From Acidobacteria bacterium AB60 (GTDB lineage Bacteria > Acidobacteriota > Terriglobia > Terriglobales > Acidobacteriaceae), in NCBI GenBank assembly GCA_008682415.1, contig VANK01000002.1:248001-312000 (forward strand): DNA of 64,000 bases, in the 5' to 3' direction. Positions within the stretch are counted from its first letter, which is position 1. The number at the start of each line of letters is the position of its first letter. This document shows, one piece after another, positions 18,411-27,863 of this stretch. Position numbers and translations under genes: made by a program. Below the pieces are notes generated by a model. It was given only the letters and a program-made list of their open reading frames with translations, was not told the DNA's origin and did not search any database.

Positions 18411-19286
18411 TCAGAAGTGCAGCCCGCCGCCACATATCAGAACTTCCCCGGTGACGTAGTCGGATAGCGGGGAGCAGAAGAACAGCACCGCTCCGGCGGC
18501 CTCCTCCGGCGTGCCCAGGCGACCCAACGGACAGGCATTCTTGACGGAATCAAGCAGGATGGGTTGTACCCCGAGGCGGATATGGTGGCCGTGCATCTCC
18601 ATGGACGCGCCCTCCGCATCGAGCGGTTGGACCAGCCTTGTTTCGATCAGGCCGAATCCGACGGCATTCACATTGACGTTGTAGCGTCCCCATTCTTTGG
18701 CCAGGGTTTTGGTGAGACCGATCACTCCCGCCTTTCCGGAGGAGTAGCCGACCTGCCCGGGGTTCCCGTCGGTTCCGGAGATCGAAGTGATGTTGACGAC
18801 CTTCCGCATGACGCGATGACCGGCGGCCATCTCGGTTTTTGCGGCCTCTTTAATGTGCGCGGATGCGGCGCGCAGGAGCCGAAACGGTGTGACGAGATGG
18901 ATGTCGAGCATAGCCTGGAACTGCTCGTCCGAGGTTTTCTGGATCACGTTATCCCAGCTATATCCAGCGTTGTTGACGATGATGTCGAGGGATTTGAAGG
19001 TGTTGAGAGTGGCGTTGACCACCTTTGCGGGAACCTGCGGATCGGTCAGGTCGCCAGCGATGACATCGACCCGCTCGGGATCGGACAACGACTCTCTGGA
19101 TTCCTGCAGCATGTGTTCGTCGAGATCGTTGAGCATGACGGATGCGCCAGCAGCGACGAGTCGCCTGGCGATCGCTCTCCCGATTCCGCGGCCGGAGCCA
19201 GTCACGATGGCGGTTTTGCCCTCCAGGGAGAAAGGCATCTGCGAGGCTTTGAGTGATTCACTGGGCGCGACAGTTGTCGTTTGCAT
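18411..19286 (-). CDS. SDR-family oxidoreductase (3-oxoacyl/acetoacetyl reductase type)
   Basis: The gene encodes 291 aa from the ATG at 19286 (GGAG 8 bp upstream); an in-frame ATG at 19328 is disfavoured because it would overlap the operator sites. The Rossmann motif TGSGRGIG, the NNAGYSWDN loop and the catalytic Tyr/Lys in YSSGKAG are present, with the closing YVTGEVLICGGGLHF, so it is a classical NAD(P)H-dependent reductase. It lies downstream of malate synthase and carries CTGC-N3-GCAG sites in its promoter, which suggests a role in 3-hydroxyacyl-CoA metabolism linked to storage polymer. That link is inference. Confidence 0.85.
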   Translation of the reverse strand: MQTTTVAPSESLKASQMPFSLEGKTAIVTGSGRGIGRAIARRLVAAGASVMLNDLDEHMLQESRESLSDPERVDVIAGDLTDPQVPAKVVNATLNTFKSLDIIVNNAGYSWDNVIQKTSDEQFQAMLDIHLVTPFRLLRAASAHIKEAAKTEMAAGHRVMRKVVNITSISGTDGNPGQVGYSSGKAGVIGLTKTLAKEWGRYNVNVNAVGFGLIETRLVQPLDAEGASMEMHGHHIRLGVQPILLDSVKNACPLGRLGTPEEAAGAVLFFCSPLSDYVTGEVLICGGGLHF

Positions 19287-19314
19287 GGGGAATTCTCCGT
19301 ATTCAGGCACGATT

Positions 19315-19346
19315 GTGCATTGCAGCAAAATAATGCTGCAATGCAG
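19315..19346 (-). promoter_or_regulatory. PhaR-type operator pair upstream of the SDR gene
   Basis: CTGCAATGCAG (19336-19346) is an exact CTGC-N3-GCAG site. GTGCATTGCAG (19315-19325) is a one-mismatch copy. Their centres are 21 bp apart, two helical turns, so both face the same side of the DNA. CTGC-N3-GCAG is the reported binding sequence of PhaR repressors of polyhydroxyalkanoate genes, and phaR lies 10 kb away in this window. Confidence 0.6.
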
Positions 19347-19442
19347 TATACACCTAAATTACAGGGGAAAATGCGCCCTCTCCTGAGTCAGCGCGGGATC
19401 CGGGTCCGATGCGGGCGCCCGGAACCGGGCCTTTCCAAGCGA

Positions 19443-21026
19443 TCAAACCAGGTCCGCGTAAGCCTTCGTGGTGAGAAATTCCTGAAACTCACCCCCGGTG
19501 AATTCACAAAGGAGTTCGCCGGCCCGCTCGAATTTGGAAGCCGCATAAGCCTCTGCGCTCATGGTTCCGCGCAGTTCGGCAAGAAGGCCGGTCAGCACCT
19601 TTTGGTGCAACTCCGCTGTGATCAGGCGGCCATCGTCGAGGCGCGCGCCGTAGCGGATCCACTGCCACAACTGCGCGCGGCAGATCTCCGCGGTGGCGGC
19701 ATCTTCCATGAGGTTGTAGATGGGAACGCAGCCGTTGCCGCGCAGCCAGGACTCGAGATAGCGCAATGCGACATCGATGTTCCTGCGGAGACCGGCTTCA
19801 GTGATCCGGCCCTGCGGGATCTCGAGCAGGTTGCTTTCCGTGATGCGGGAACGAGGATCGGCCGGCATGCTGATCTGATTGTTGCCCGTCATGAATTCAT
19901 CGAAGACGCCACGCGCGACGGGGACCAAGCCGGGATGCGCGACCCATGTGCCGTCATGGCCGGCGCGCACCTCCCGGAGTTTATCGTCGCGCACCTTCTG
20001 CATGGCCTCATCGTTGGCTTGAGGATTGTCGCGGATGGGGATCTGCGCGGCCATGCCTCCCATGGCATGAATGCCGCGCTTGTGACAGGTGTGGATTAGC
20101 AGCTCGACGTAGGAGCGAAGGAAGGGCTGCTCCATGGTGACATCGCCGCGCTGCGGCAGAACGAAGTCAGGGCGGTTTCTGAACTTTTTGATGAAGCTGA
20201 AGATGTAGTCCCACCTGCCGCAGTTCAAGCCGGCGGAGTGCTCGCGCAATTCGTAGAGGATTTCATCCATTTCAAAGGCAGCGGAGATGGTTTCAATGAG
20301 CACAGTTGCGCGTATGATGCCCGCGGGGACACCCATGAACTGCTGAGCGAAGACGAAGACATCGTTCCAGAGACGGGCTTCGTGATGGCTCTCCAGCTTG
20401 GGGAGGTAGAAGTAGGGCGCGGAACCGCGGTCGAGGAGGATGCGGCAGTTGTGGAAGAAGTACAGGCCGAAGTCGAAGAGGGAAGCCGAGATGGGGGTTC
20501 CCTCGACGTGAAAGTGTTTTTCAAGGAGGTGCCACCCGCGCGGGCGCACGAAGAGCACGGCCGGCGTGGAGCCCAGTTGGTACTGGCGACCATCGGCGGC
20601 ACGCCAGGCGATGGTTCGGCGGTTCGCGTCGATCAGGTTTTGCTGGCCCTCAAGGCAGTTGTTCCAGGTGGGGGAGTTGGCGTCTTCAAAATCGGCCATG
20701 AATACCCTGGCCCCGGAGTTCAGCGCATTGATGACCATCTTGCGCTCGGTGGGGCCGGTTATTTCGACGCGGCGGTCAAGCAGTTCCGCAGGGATGGGAG
20801 CTACCTGCCACGCCGCGCTTCGAATGGATTGCGTCTCTGGCAAGAATCGGGGGAACTCGCCGCGATCGAATGCCTGCTGACGTTTCCGGCGCTGTTCCAG
20901 CAGGCTCAAGCGCGTGGGCTCAAAGCGCGCATGCAGTTCTCGTAAAAACGCCACTGCATCCGGGCTCAGGATCTTCGCAGATTCCTGGGCCGTTGACGCC
21001 AGTTCGGAGATGGAGACAGTGCTCAT
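19443..21026 (-). CDS. aceB: Malate synthase A
   Basis: The gene encodes 527 aa. It condenses glyoxylate with acetyl-CoA to malate, the second step of the glyoxylate shunt. Family sequence is clear throughout: [65 protein letters not shown] and AHPGLVPVA. The length is that of the A isoform (G is about 720 aa). GAGGA precedes the ATG. It lies 60 bp downstream of isocitrate lyase on the same strand, so the two form an operon, aceA-aceB. Confidence 0.96.
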   Translation of the reverse strand: MSTVSISELASTAQESAKILSPDAVAFLRELHARFEPTRLSLLEQRRKRQQAFDRGEFPRFLPETQSIRSAAWQVAPIPAELLDRRVEITGPTERKMVINALNSGARVFMADFEDANSPTWNNCLEGQQNLIDANRRTIAWRAADGRQYQLGSTPAVLFVRPRGWHLLEKHFHVEGTPISASLFDFGLYFFHNCRILLDRGSAPYFYLPKLESHHEARLWNDVFVFAQQFMGVPAGIIRATVLIETISAAFEMDEILYELREHSAGLNCGRWDYIFSFIKKFRNRPDFVLPQRGDVTMEQPFLRSYVELLIHTCHKRGIHAMGGMAAQIPIRDNPQANDEAMQKVRDDKLREVRAGHDGTWVAHPGLVPVARGVFDEFMTGNNQISMPADPRSRITESNLLEIPQGRITEAGLRRNIDVALRYLESWLRGNGCVPIYNLMEDAATAEICRAQLWQWIRYGARLDDGRLITAELHQKVLTGLLAELRGTMSAEAYAASKFERAGELLCEFTGGEFQEFLTTKAYADLV

Positions 21027-21085
21027 GAGTCAGTCCTCTTAGGAGATAGTAGTGCTTTCGTTCGGCCTCTGGGGGAGGGCGTATG

Positions 21086-22393
21086 TCAAGCAGTGGCCCG
21101 GTGCTGGCCGGGAATTTCGTGATCGTAAGGGTCTTCGAACTGATCCTCTTCCGTGGAGCCGGGGAGTGCGCAGGTTGAGGTTTCGCCGCCGGAGATCACG
21201 GTGGCGAGGCGGTCAAAGTATCCGGTGCCCACGAAGCGCTGGTGCTTGACCGCGCCGTAGCCGGACCTTTCGGCGAGTTCGAATTCCCGCTGCTGCAGCT
21301 GGGAGTAGGCCAGCATTCCTGCGCGCCGGTATTCGAGCGCGAGCTCAAACATGGAGAGGTTCAACGCGTGAAAGCCTGCCAGGGTGACGAACTGAAAGCG
21401 GTAGCCCATGGCTGCGAGTTTCTGCTGGAACGTCGCCATCTCGGAGAGGCTCAGCTTGCTCTTCCAGTTGAATGAGGGCGAGCAGTTGTAGGCAAGCAGC
21501 TTGCCAGGAAACTGCGCATGAATGGCGGCGGCGAACCTGCGGGCATCGTCCAGGTTCGGCTCCGAGGTTTCGCACCAGATCATATCGGCGAAGGGCGCGT
21601 AGGCCAGGCCGCGGGCAATGGCGGCATCAAGGCCTCCCCGGAAGGAGAAGAACCCCTCCACCGTCCGGCGTCCATGGATAAACGGCCGATCGGCGGGATC
21701 GCAATCGCTGGTGATCAGTTGCGCCGCATCGGCGTCAGTCCGCGCGATCAGAACGGTGGGAACGCGGAGGATATCGGACGCCAAGCGGGCGGCTGTGAGT
21801 TTCTGAATGGCTTCGCGGGTAGGCACGAGCACCTTGCCGCCCATGTGACCGCATTTCTTCGCGGAGGAGAGCTGATCTTCGAAGTGCACGGCGGCGGCTC
21901 CGGCTTCGATCATGCTCTTGGTCAGCTCGAACGCGTTCAGGACGCCGCCAAAGCCGGCTTCCGCATCGGCAACGATGGGCAGCATCCAGTCGACGGAATT
22001 CTGGCCTTCCATGTGGGCGATCTGATCGGCGCGCATGAGTGCGCTATTGATGGCGCGCACGAGGGTGGGCACACTGTTGACGGGATAGAGGCTCTGATCG
22101 GGGTACATGTGCCCGCTCAGGTTGGCGTCGGCCGCGACCTGCCATCCGCTCAGATAGATGGCCTTGAGGCCGGCGGTGGCCATCTGGACGGCCTGATTGC
22201 CGGTGAGGGCTCCGAGAGCGGGGATATAGCTCTCGTGATGGAGCATGCGCCAGAACTTCTCGGCGCCGGCCCGGGCGATCGAGTGCTCGACTTCAACCGT
22301 ACCGCGCAGACGGGAGACGTCTTCGGAGGAGTATGTTCGCGTAATGCCGGACCAGCGATCGGCGCTCCATCCATTCTTTCCTGAGTGATTCAT
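21086..22393 (-). CDS. aceA: Isocitrate lyase
   Basis: The gene encodes 435 aa. It cleaves isocitrate to glyoxylate and succinate, the entry to the glyoxylate shunt, allowing growth on acetate or fatty acids. The signature [14 protein letters not shown] carries the catalytic Cys; [31 protein letters not shown] and NCSPSFNWK are all in place. AAAGGAG lies 6 bp upstream of the ATG. The divergent regulator gene begins 170 bp away, and a degenerate CTGC-type site lies between them. Confidence 0.97.
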   Translation of the reverse strand: MNHSGKNGWSADRWSGITRTYSSEDVSRLRGTVEVEHSIARAGAEKFWRMLHHESYIPALGALTGNQAVQMATAGLKAIYLSGWQVAADANLSGHMYPDQSLYPVNSVPTLVRAINSALMRADQIAHMEGQNSVDWMLPIVADAEAGFGGVLNAFELTKSMIEAGAAAVHFEDQLSSAKKCGHMGGKVLVPTREAIQKLTAARLASDILRVPTVLIARTDADAAQLITSDCDPADRPFIHGRRTVEGFFSFRGGLDAAIARGLAYAPFADMIWCETSEPNLDDARRFAAAIHAQFPGKLLAYNCSPSFNWKSKLSLSEMATFQQKLAAMGYRFQFVTLAGFHALNLSMFELALEYRRAGMLAYSQLQQREFELAERSGYGAVKHQRFVGTGYFDRLATVISGGETSTCALPGSTEEDQFEDPYDHEIPGQHRATA

Positions 22394-22404
22394 CTATTTC
22401 TCCT

Positions 22405-22436
22405 TTGACAATGCGTTTGCCGCAATGCAGCATAAT
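22405..22436. promoter_or_regulatory. Divergent aceA / regulator control region
   Basis: Between the two divergent starts are TTGACA (22405-22410) and CCGCAATGCAG (22420-22430), a one-mismatch version of CTGC-N3-GCAG, followed by CATAAT (22431-22436). The -35/-10 spacing of these boxes (20 bp) is long, so the exact promoter is uncertain. The site is placed where a repressor would block transcription. Confidence 0.4.
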
Positions 22437-22563
22437 TGCGAGTAGAGAGCAGAGGCGGCCTGCGGAGCAAGCAGCCTGGTCCGTTTCGGACGGTTGGACA
22501 AGAGCCCCAAGGGCGGGCCATAATCCGGGTCGCGGCGGCTACTGGCGATCAAGAGGAGATCTG

Positions 22564-24183
22564 ATGTCACTCAATGTCAACTTTGCTGAGGCTCTGGCTG
22601 CGGCTCTCAGGATGCGCCATATGGAAGAGGGATTTGGCCTTCTGGCGGAAGCAGAGGGGGAGCTCGCCGAGTGCGGGTTCGACACGCCGGGATCCGCGGG
22701 TCTTTTGCTTTTGCTGGCGCAGTGGGTGGACGCGGGCTACCGGGATCACCGGTTGCTGGGGCCGCTGCTGCAGCGCTTCCCACAGAGCGGCCGCGGCAAG
22801 ATGGCGGTGGAGGACTATATCCGGGTGAGCATGGTGCAGGCCTTTCACGATTTCGCCGACGGGCAGCTCGATTCTGCTGTGGACCGGCTGGAACTGGTTC
22901 TCAGGACGTTGCGTGATTTGCCCAGCTCGGCGAATGAGACGCTGGCGAATTTCTGGAAAGGAAGAGCCCACCGGAAAAGGGGAGAGTATGAAACCTCGCT
23001 GAAGCACATCGTCAAAGCTCGACAGACGGCCCAGGCGGACGGCGAGGAGATATTCTGCGCCGTGATTCAGATCCAGGAGAGCTGGCTTCTATTCCAGAAG
23101 GGGATGACGCGGGAGGCGGTACAGATCCTGGATCAAGCCGCGCGGGTGTTGAAGGCCACGGATGATTCTGTCGCTCTGGGAAATATCGAATCGGCGCGCG
23201 GGCGGATCGTACGGCGTTCCGGCGAATACTCCAAGGCACTGGAGCATTTCTCGCGTGCGGTGGAGATTTACAGCCGACGGGATCCCGATCACGTGAATGT
23301 AGCCAGGACGCTGGTGAACAGCGCGTATGTGCGGCGTCTTCTGGCGCTGCAACTGCGGAAGCGGATCGATGAACAGGCACGCAACGGGAGGAACAAGACC
23401 GCGGCGGGCTCTCGCGCGTCGGGACGCGAGACTCCTATCTCGCGGTACCAGCAGCTTTGGAAAGAGGCTGTGGATGCACTCCGGCGATCGCGCACAATCT
23501 ACGAGCGTCACGCCAATTATGACGGCATCGGGAAGGTGGAGCTGAACCTGGGCTTCCTTCATCTTGATCGCGGGGATATCGAGCATGCGTCGCAGGAAGC
23601 GGTGGAGGCGTACGAGATCGGCCAGAGACAGGAAGACCACATTCTTATGGCGCGAGCGCGCATTCTTCAAGCGGCCATAGAGAATGCTCATGTCGAGGAG
23701 CAGACGGGGGCGGAGCTCGACGTTGCCGCTCACGCCAACCGCGCCCGCGAGTATAGCGAGGAGGCGTTGACTCTCGCGGAAGGCACGCAAAACCGGCGGT
23801 TGCGCGCGGGAGCGTGCATTGCGCGGGGAATGACGGCGGCCAATGACTTCTACCAGGACTGGGAGACGGCTCGCCGCTACGCCACGGAGGCGACGACACT
23901 GATCGGGCCCGGCGAGAGCGATCATCTGGTCGAGGATCTTGTTTTGTTGAAATCGAGGATTGTGCAAGTGTCAGGGATCAACGACATGCTGCGGGGGTGG
24001 TCCGAGGGTATAGTGGCCAACAAAAGTTTTCAGCAGATCACCGAAGAATTCGCTGAGATCGTAATTCCCAAGGTGTGGTTGCGCGAGGATCGCAAAATAT
24101 CCCGGGTTGCAGCCGTGCTTTCAGTCTCGCCGAAGAAAGTAAGGCGCATTCTTCGTAACTCTGGAATCACCGAGAGGCTCTAA
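22564..24183 (+). CDS. TPR-repeat protein with C-terminal Fis-like HTH (putative regulator)
   Basis: The gene encodes 539 aa from the ATG at 22564, which has AAGAGGAG 7 bp upstream; the frame is open to 22405 but lacks a site there. Most of the protein is helical repeats of TPR type (for example ANFWKGRAHRKRGEYETSLK, ARGRIVRRSGEYSKALEHFS, LNLGFLHLDRGDIEHASQEA). The last ~45 residues, KISRVAAVLSVSPKKVRRIL, form a Fis/HTH_8-like helix-turn-helix. The architecture is that of a DNA-binding regulator with a TPR sensor. Its position divergent from aceA suggests control of the glyoxylate shunt. No named family recognised. Confidence 0.65.
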   Translation: MSLNVNFAEALAAALRMRHMEEGFGLLAEAEGELAECGFDTPGSAGLLLLLAQWVDAGYRDHRLLGPLLQRFPQSGRGKMAVEDYIRVSMVQAFHDFADGQLDSAVDRLELVLRTLRDLPSSANETLANFWKGRAHRKRGEYETSLKHIVKARQTAQADGEEIFCAVIQIQESWLLFQKGMTREAVQILDQAARVLKATDDSVALGNIESARGRIVRRSGEYSKALEHFSRAVEIYSRRDPDHVNVARTLVNSAYVRRLLALQLRKRIDEQARNGRNKTAAGSRASGRETPISRYQQLWKEAVDALRRSRTIYERHANYDGIGKVELNLGFLHLDRGDIEHASQEAVEAYEIGQRQEDHILMARARILQAAIENAHVEEQTGAELDVAAHANRAREYSEEALTLAEGTQNRRLRAGACIARGMTAANDFYQDWETARRYATEATTLIGPGESDHLVEDLVLLKSRIVQVSGINDMLRGWSEGIVANKSFQQITEEFAEIVIPKVWLREDRKISRVAAVLSVSPKKVRRILRNSGITERL

Positions 24184-24245
24184 GATTTTCGCGCTTAGTA
24201 ATCACATATGCTGAAGAAATCTTCTCCTGCCTAACATTCCTCATA

Positions 24246-24270
24246 AGTGCTCGTTCCGTCAACGAGCACT
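24246..24270 (+). terminator. Hairpin after the TPR/HTH gene
   Basis: Perfect 10-bp arms AGTGCTCGTT and AACGAGCACT flank a 5-base loop, 63 bp after the stop codon. No T-run follows, so it is either a weak terminator or an RNA-stabilising structure. Confidence 0.5.
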
Positions 24271-24284
24271 GGGCAACATACTAG

Positions 24285-24629
24285 TTGACAATTATCTTCT
24301 CGGGTTCAGAATTACAAGAAGCCGCGAATCCTTTGAGCCGCGTGCGCGATCCGGCATCCCTCGCGGGAGCGCCTGAGGCGCACATGCACCCGGGGAGATC
24401 CGCGGTTGTGGGCCTGGGGCTTTGTGCGCTGTGAGCGCTAGCAGTTGGTTTGGATCTTGCCTGGCGGAGGGGTCCGTCGCAAGGGCAAGGCACATCCTGG
24501 GGTAGACGTTCTATCTCACTTGGACCACCTAGCGAGCAGCGTTCCGCCCATTATCCGATTCAAGCCTGGGAAGCTGCGCATATGTGCGGCCGTCCCCGCA
24601 TCCTGGTTGCGGATGCGTGTACGGCCGCA
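24285..24629 (+). promoter_or_regulatory. Candidate phaA promoter and long structured leader
   Basis: TTGACA (24285-24290) with CAGAAT 16 bp on (24307-24312) could start a leader of about 370 nt that holds no convincing gene. Near its end is a large imperfect hairpin: 9-bp arms (24585-24593 and 24621-24629, TGCGGCCGT/ACGGCCGCA), a 3x3 internal loop, then 7-bp arms (24597-24603 and 24611-24617, CGCATCC/GGATGCG) around a 7-base loop. A TCTTTTT run follows at about 24645. It sits 60 bp before the phaA start and may attenuate or stabilise the message. Confidence 0.4.
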
Positions 24630-24688
24630 GGGGCGGCGGTCTGTCTTTTTGCTTCATAACGTCACGACATTTTTCACGGAGAGCAATT

Positions 24689-25876
24689 ATGCCCGAACGA
24701 GAGGTTGTCTTGTTGAGTGCGGTACGGACCGCGGTGGGGAAGTTTGGCGGGACGCTGAAAGATGTTCCGCCTACGGAATTGGCGGCGAAGGTGATTTGCC
24801 AGTCGCTACAGCGTTCCGCGATCGATCCCGAGCTGATCGGTCATGTCGTTATTGGCAATGTGATTCAGACGGAGCCTAAGGACATGTACTTGTCCCGGGT
24901 GGCGGCGATGCGCGCCAATGTGCCGGTGAAGACTCCTGCTTTGACGTTGAACCGCCTGTGCGGAAGCGGTCTTCAGGCGATCGTGACGGCGGCCGATTCG
25001 ATCCTTCATGGGGACTGTGAGGCGGCGATCGGCGGCGGTGTGGAGGCTATGAGCCGGGCTCCCTATTGGCTGCCTGCCATGAGATGGGGAGCGCGCCTCA
25101 ATGACGCGAAGGCTGTGGATGCGCTGGTGGCCGCTATTACGGATCCATTTGAAGACGTCCACATGGGTATCACGGCCGAGAATGTCGCCCGGGAATGGTC
25201 GATCTCTCGCGAGGACCAGGATGCGTGGGCTGTGGAGAGCCATAAGCGGGCAATCGCCGCCATGCGGCAAGGACGATTCGCGGAACAAGTCGTTCCGTTC
25301 GACTTGAAGACCAAGGCTGGATCGACTCAGTTTGCGACGGATGAATCCCCGCGCGCGGACGCAACGATGGAAGCTCTGGAACGCCTCAGACCAGCTTTCG
25401 ATCCGCAGGGCACGGTCACGCCGGGCAATGCCTCAAGCATCAATGATGGTGCGGCGGCGGTGGTTCTGATGGAGGAGAGTGCGGCTGAAGCCCGTGGGCT
25501 CAAGCCGATGGCTCGGCTCGTCAACTACGCTGTGATGGGCGTAGAGCCAAGGATCATGGGCATGGGCCCTGTCTCCGCGATCCAAAAGCTCTATCAACGC
25601 ACGGGCCTCAGCACAGACGACATGGATGTGATCGAGCTGAACGAGGCCTTCGCGGCGCAGTTCCTTGCGGTTCAGCGGGAACTCGACTTGCCGCTCGAGA
25701 AGACAAACCCCAATGGCAGCGGGATATCCCTTGGCCATCCGATTGGGGCCACTGGGGCCATCCTGACGGTAAAAGCTCTGCACGAACTGCGGCGCATCGG
25801 CGGTCGATACGCGTTGGTATCGATGTGCATTGGCGGCGGACAGGGAATCGCAGCGATCTTCGAATCAGTCAATTAG
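24689..25876 (+). CDS. phaA: Acetyl-CoA C-acetyltransferase (beta-ketothiolase)
   Basis: The gene encodes 395 aa from the ATG at 24689 (GGAGAG 7 bp upstream). It condenses two acetyl-CoA to acetoacetyl-CoA, the first step to polyhydroxybutyrate. The acyl-accepting Cys lies in NRLCGSGLQAIV, the His in NPNGSGISLGHPIGATGA, and the second Cys in CIGGGQGIAAI. phaB follows 14 bp downstream in the same operon. Degradative thiolases have the same motifs; the biosynthetic assignment comes from the neighbours. Confidence 0.93.
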   Translation: MPEREVVLLSAVRTAVGKFGGTLKDVPPTELAAKVICQSLQRSAIDPELIGHVVIGNVIQTEPKDMYLSRVAAMRANVPVKTPALTLNRLCGSGLQAIVTAADSILHGDCEAAIGGGVEAMSRAPYWLPAMRWGARLNDAKAVDALVAAITDPFEDVHMGITAENVAREWSISREDQDAWAVESHKRAIAAMRQGRFAEQVVPFDLKTKAGSTQFATDESPRADATMEALERLRPAFDPQGTVTPGNASSINDGAAAVVLMEESAAEARGLKPMARLVNYAVMGVEPRIMGMGPVSAIQKLYQRTGLSTDDMDVIELNEAFAAQFLAVQRELDLPLEKTNPNGSGISLGHPIGATGAILTVKALHELRRIGGRYALVSMCIGGGQGIAAIFESVN

Positions 25877-25890
25877 GAAGGGAGTTTGGC

Positions 25891-26676
25891 ATGGCCAGCG
25901 TTGTTGTACATCCAGAGACGAGGATAGCCACGGAACGCTCGCTCGAGGGCAAAGTCGCTCTCATCACTGGCGGGTCCAGGGGAATCGGCAGGGCAATCGC
26001 AATGGAGTTTGCCCAACGCGGCGCCTTTGTTGCCGTGAATTTCAAAGCGAGCCAGGCTGCTGCCGAAGAGGTGCGGCAGACGATTCGCGGCCTGGGCACA
26101 GAGTGCGAACTATTTCAGGAGGATATATCCAATCGTCAACGCGCCCGTAAGCTCATTGAAGACGTGACCAGTTGCTACGGGCGCATCGATATCCTGGTCA
26201 ACAATGCCGGGATCACGCGCGATCGCTCCATCCGGAAGATGACGGATGACGAGTGGTCGGAGGTAATCGACACCAATCTGAACAGTGTTTTCTACTGCAC
26301 GAGCGCCGCAGTGCCCTACATGATCGAGCAGAAGTTTGGCCGGATTGTGAACATAGCTTCTTTCTCCGGGCAAGCGGGCAACTTTGGTCAGGCAAACTAT
26401 GCAGCCACTAAAGGCGGAATCATCGCCATGACCAAGGTGTTGGCTCTCGAACTGGCCAAGTTCAACATCACAGCCAATGTGGTGGCGCCGGGCTTCACCG
26501 AGACCGAGATGCTGGCCGCCATCCCGGCCGATGTCATGGAGCAGATTCTCAGCAAGATCCCGTTGAAGCGACTTGCCCGGCCTGAGGAGATTGCGAGGGC
26601 CGTGGCGTTCCTCGTCTGTGATGGTGACTACGTCACGGGCCAACAACTCAATGTGAACGGTGGAATCTATATGTAG
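25891..26676 (+). CDS. phaB: Acetoacetyl-CoA reductase (SDR family)
   Basis: The gene encodes 261 aa starting at 25891 after AGGAAGGGAG. It reduces acetoacetyl-CoA to (R)-3-hydroxybutyryl-CoA with NADPH. TGGSRGIG binds the cofactor; NNAGITRDRSIRKM, the Ser of ASFSGQAGNFGQ and the catalytic YAATKGG follow, and the C-terminus is YVTGQQLNVNGGIYM. This is very close to the PhaB/FabG consensus; the position between phaA and phaC favours PhaB. The gene ends 42 bp from the convergent phaC end. Confidence 0.92.
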   Translation: MASVVVHPETRIATERSLEGKVALITGGSRGIGRAIAMEFAQRGAFVAVNFKASQAAAEEVRQTIRGLGTECELFQEDISNRQRARKLIEDVTSCYGRIDILVNNAGITRDRSIRKMTDDEWSEVIDTNLNSVFYCTSAAVPYMIEQKFGRIVNIASFSGQAGNFGQANYAATKGGIIAMTKVLALELAKFNITANVVAPGFTETEMLAAIPADVMEQILSKIPLKRLARPEEIARAVAFLVCDGDYVTGQQLNVNGGIYM

Positions 26677-26718
26677 CGCGGCGGAGCTGAAAGCTGTACT
26701 GAAGTCGCGGCTGTTTCT

Positions 26719-27786
26719 TCAGTGCGACCGCGCTCCAAGCCATTGTTCGATGTGGGGCCAAGTGGTTCGGTGAGCGGCGCTACCGGCCATGATCCCGATG
26801 TGTCCTCCGGGAACGCGATAGACCTCTTTATCCCGGCTCGAGACCTTCTGGAGAATGGCCTCTGACTGGCAGGGGGGGGTGATGTGATCCCCCTCGGCTA
26901 TCACGGTGAGCAAGTTGGCTCGTATTCTGCTCAAGTCGACCAACTGATTTCTGATGCGCAGCTTGTTTTGGATCAGAGCATTGTTGCGATAGAAATCTTC
27001 GATGAGCTGGCGATAGGCAGCCCCCGCCATAGGGATGGTGTCAGTAACCCAAGTGTTCATGGCATGCCAGGCTTCCACAGCGCGCGGGTTGTCCAGGTTG
27101 TCCCAGAGTTTGCAGTAGTTCGTGATGTAGTTGTCAACCGGTTTCAAAGCCTTAGCGCCATAGTCGATCATTTCCGCCGGCATGTTGCCGAAGGCATCAA
27201 GGATTTTGTCGACGTTGAAGTATCTCTTGTCGGTCCACCTGGCGAAGGTGACATTGCTCCGATTACTGAAGTCCAGGGGGGCCGTCAGCAACAGCAGGTT
27301 GTGCAATCCTTCGTCCGATTTCAGCGCCGCGTAGATGGTGGTGAGAATCGCTCCGATGCACCAGCCCAACATACTGAAGACTTCGGAGCCAGACTCTGCC
27401 TTCATCTTGCGAATCGCGCGAGGAAGATATTCCATTGCATAATCGTCGAGCCTTATGCCTCTGTCTTCGTATCCGGGGATGCCCCAATCGAGCAGGTAGA
27501 CATCGTAACCATGGCTCACCATGAATTCGACGAAGCTGTGGCCTGGCCGCAGGTCGAGGATCGAGGGGCGGTTCATGATGGCAAATACAAGCAGAAGCGG
27601 GATGCGAAGGCGCTTTTGCGCAGGAACTACGGGCGTATAGCGATAAAGCTTCGCCTTATTGAGGGTCCAGACTGCCACCTTGGGTGTTTGGGCGATGGAA
27701 GCTTTGCTTGAGAGCACCTGGGTGAATGAGCGTAGGCGCCTTTGATAGGCGAAATACTCGGCCGTCACAGATGGAGGCGACTGCAT
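26719..27786 (-). CDS. phaC: Class III poly(R)-hydroxyalkanoate synthase, PhaC subunit
   Basis: The gene encodes 355 aa, the short length of class III synthases (class I is about 590). The alpha/beta hydrolase triad is complete: C143 in the lipase-like box GWCIGA, D300 in EGDHI, and H329 in GGHIGIM. PGHSFVEFMVSHGYDVYLLD and DNYITNYCKLWDNLDNP are typical of the family. It polymerises 3-hydroxyacyl-CoA on the granule surface and needs a PhaE partner, encoded immediately upstream on the same strand. Confidence 0.95.
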   Translation of the reverse strand: MQSPPSVTAEYFAYQRRLRSFTQVLSSKASIAQTPKVAVWTLNKAKLYRYTPVVPAQKRLRIPLLLVFAIMNRPSILDLRPGHSFVEFMVSHGYDVYLLDWGIPGYEDRGIRLDDYAMEYLPRAIRKMKAESGSEVFSMLGWCIGAILTTIYAALKSDEGLHNLLLLTAPLDFSNRSNVTFARWTDKRYFNVDKILDAFGNMPAEMIDYGAKALKPVDNYITNYCKLWDNLDNPRAVEAWHAMNTWVTDTIPMAGAAYRQLIEDFYRNNALIQNKLRIRNQLVDLSRIRANLLTVIAEGDHITPPCQSEAILQKVSSRDKEVYRVPGGHIGIMAGSAAHRTTWPHIEQWLGARSH

Positions 27787-27863
27787 CGGTTCTCTCCTTG
27801 CCGGCAGGCGAGCAAGGCGGCGGCAACCACGCGTTGTGCCCAGAATGGCCGCCGCCGCGCGGT

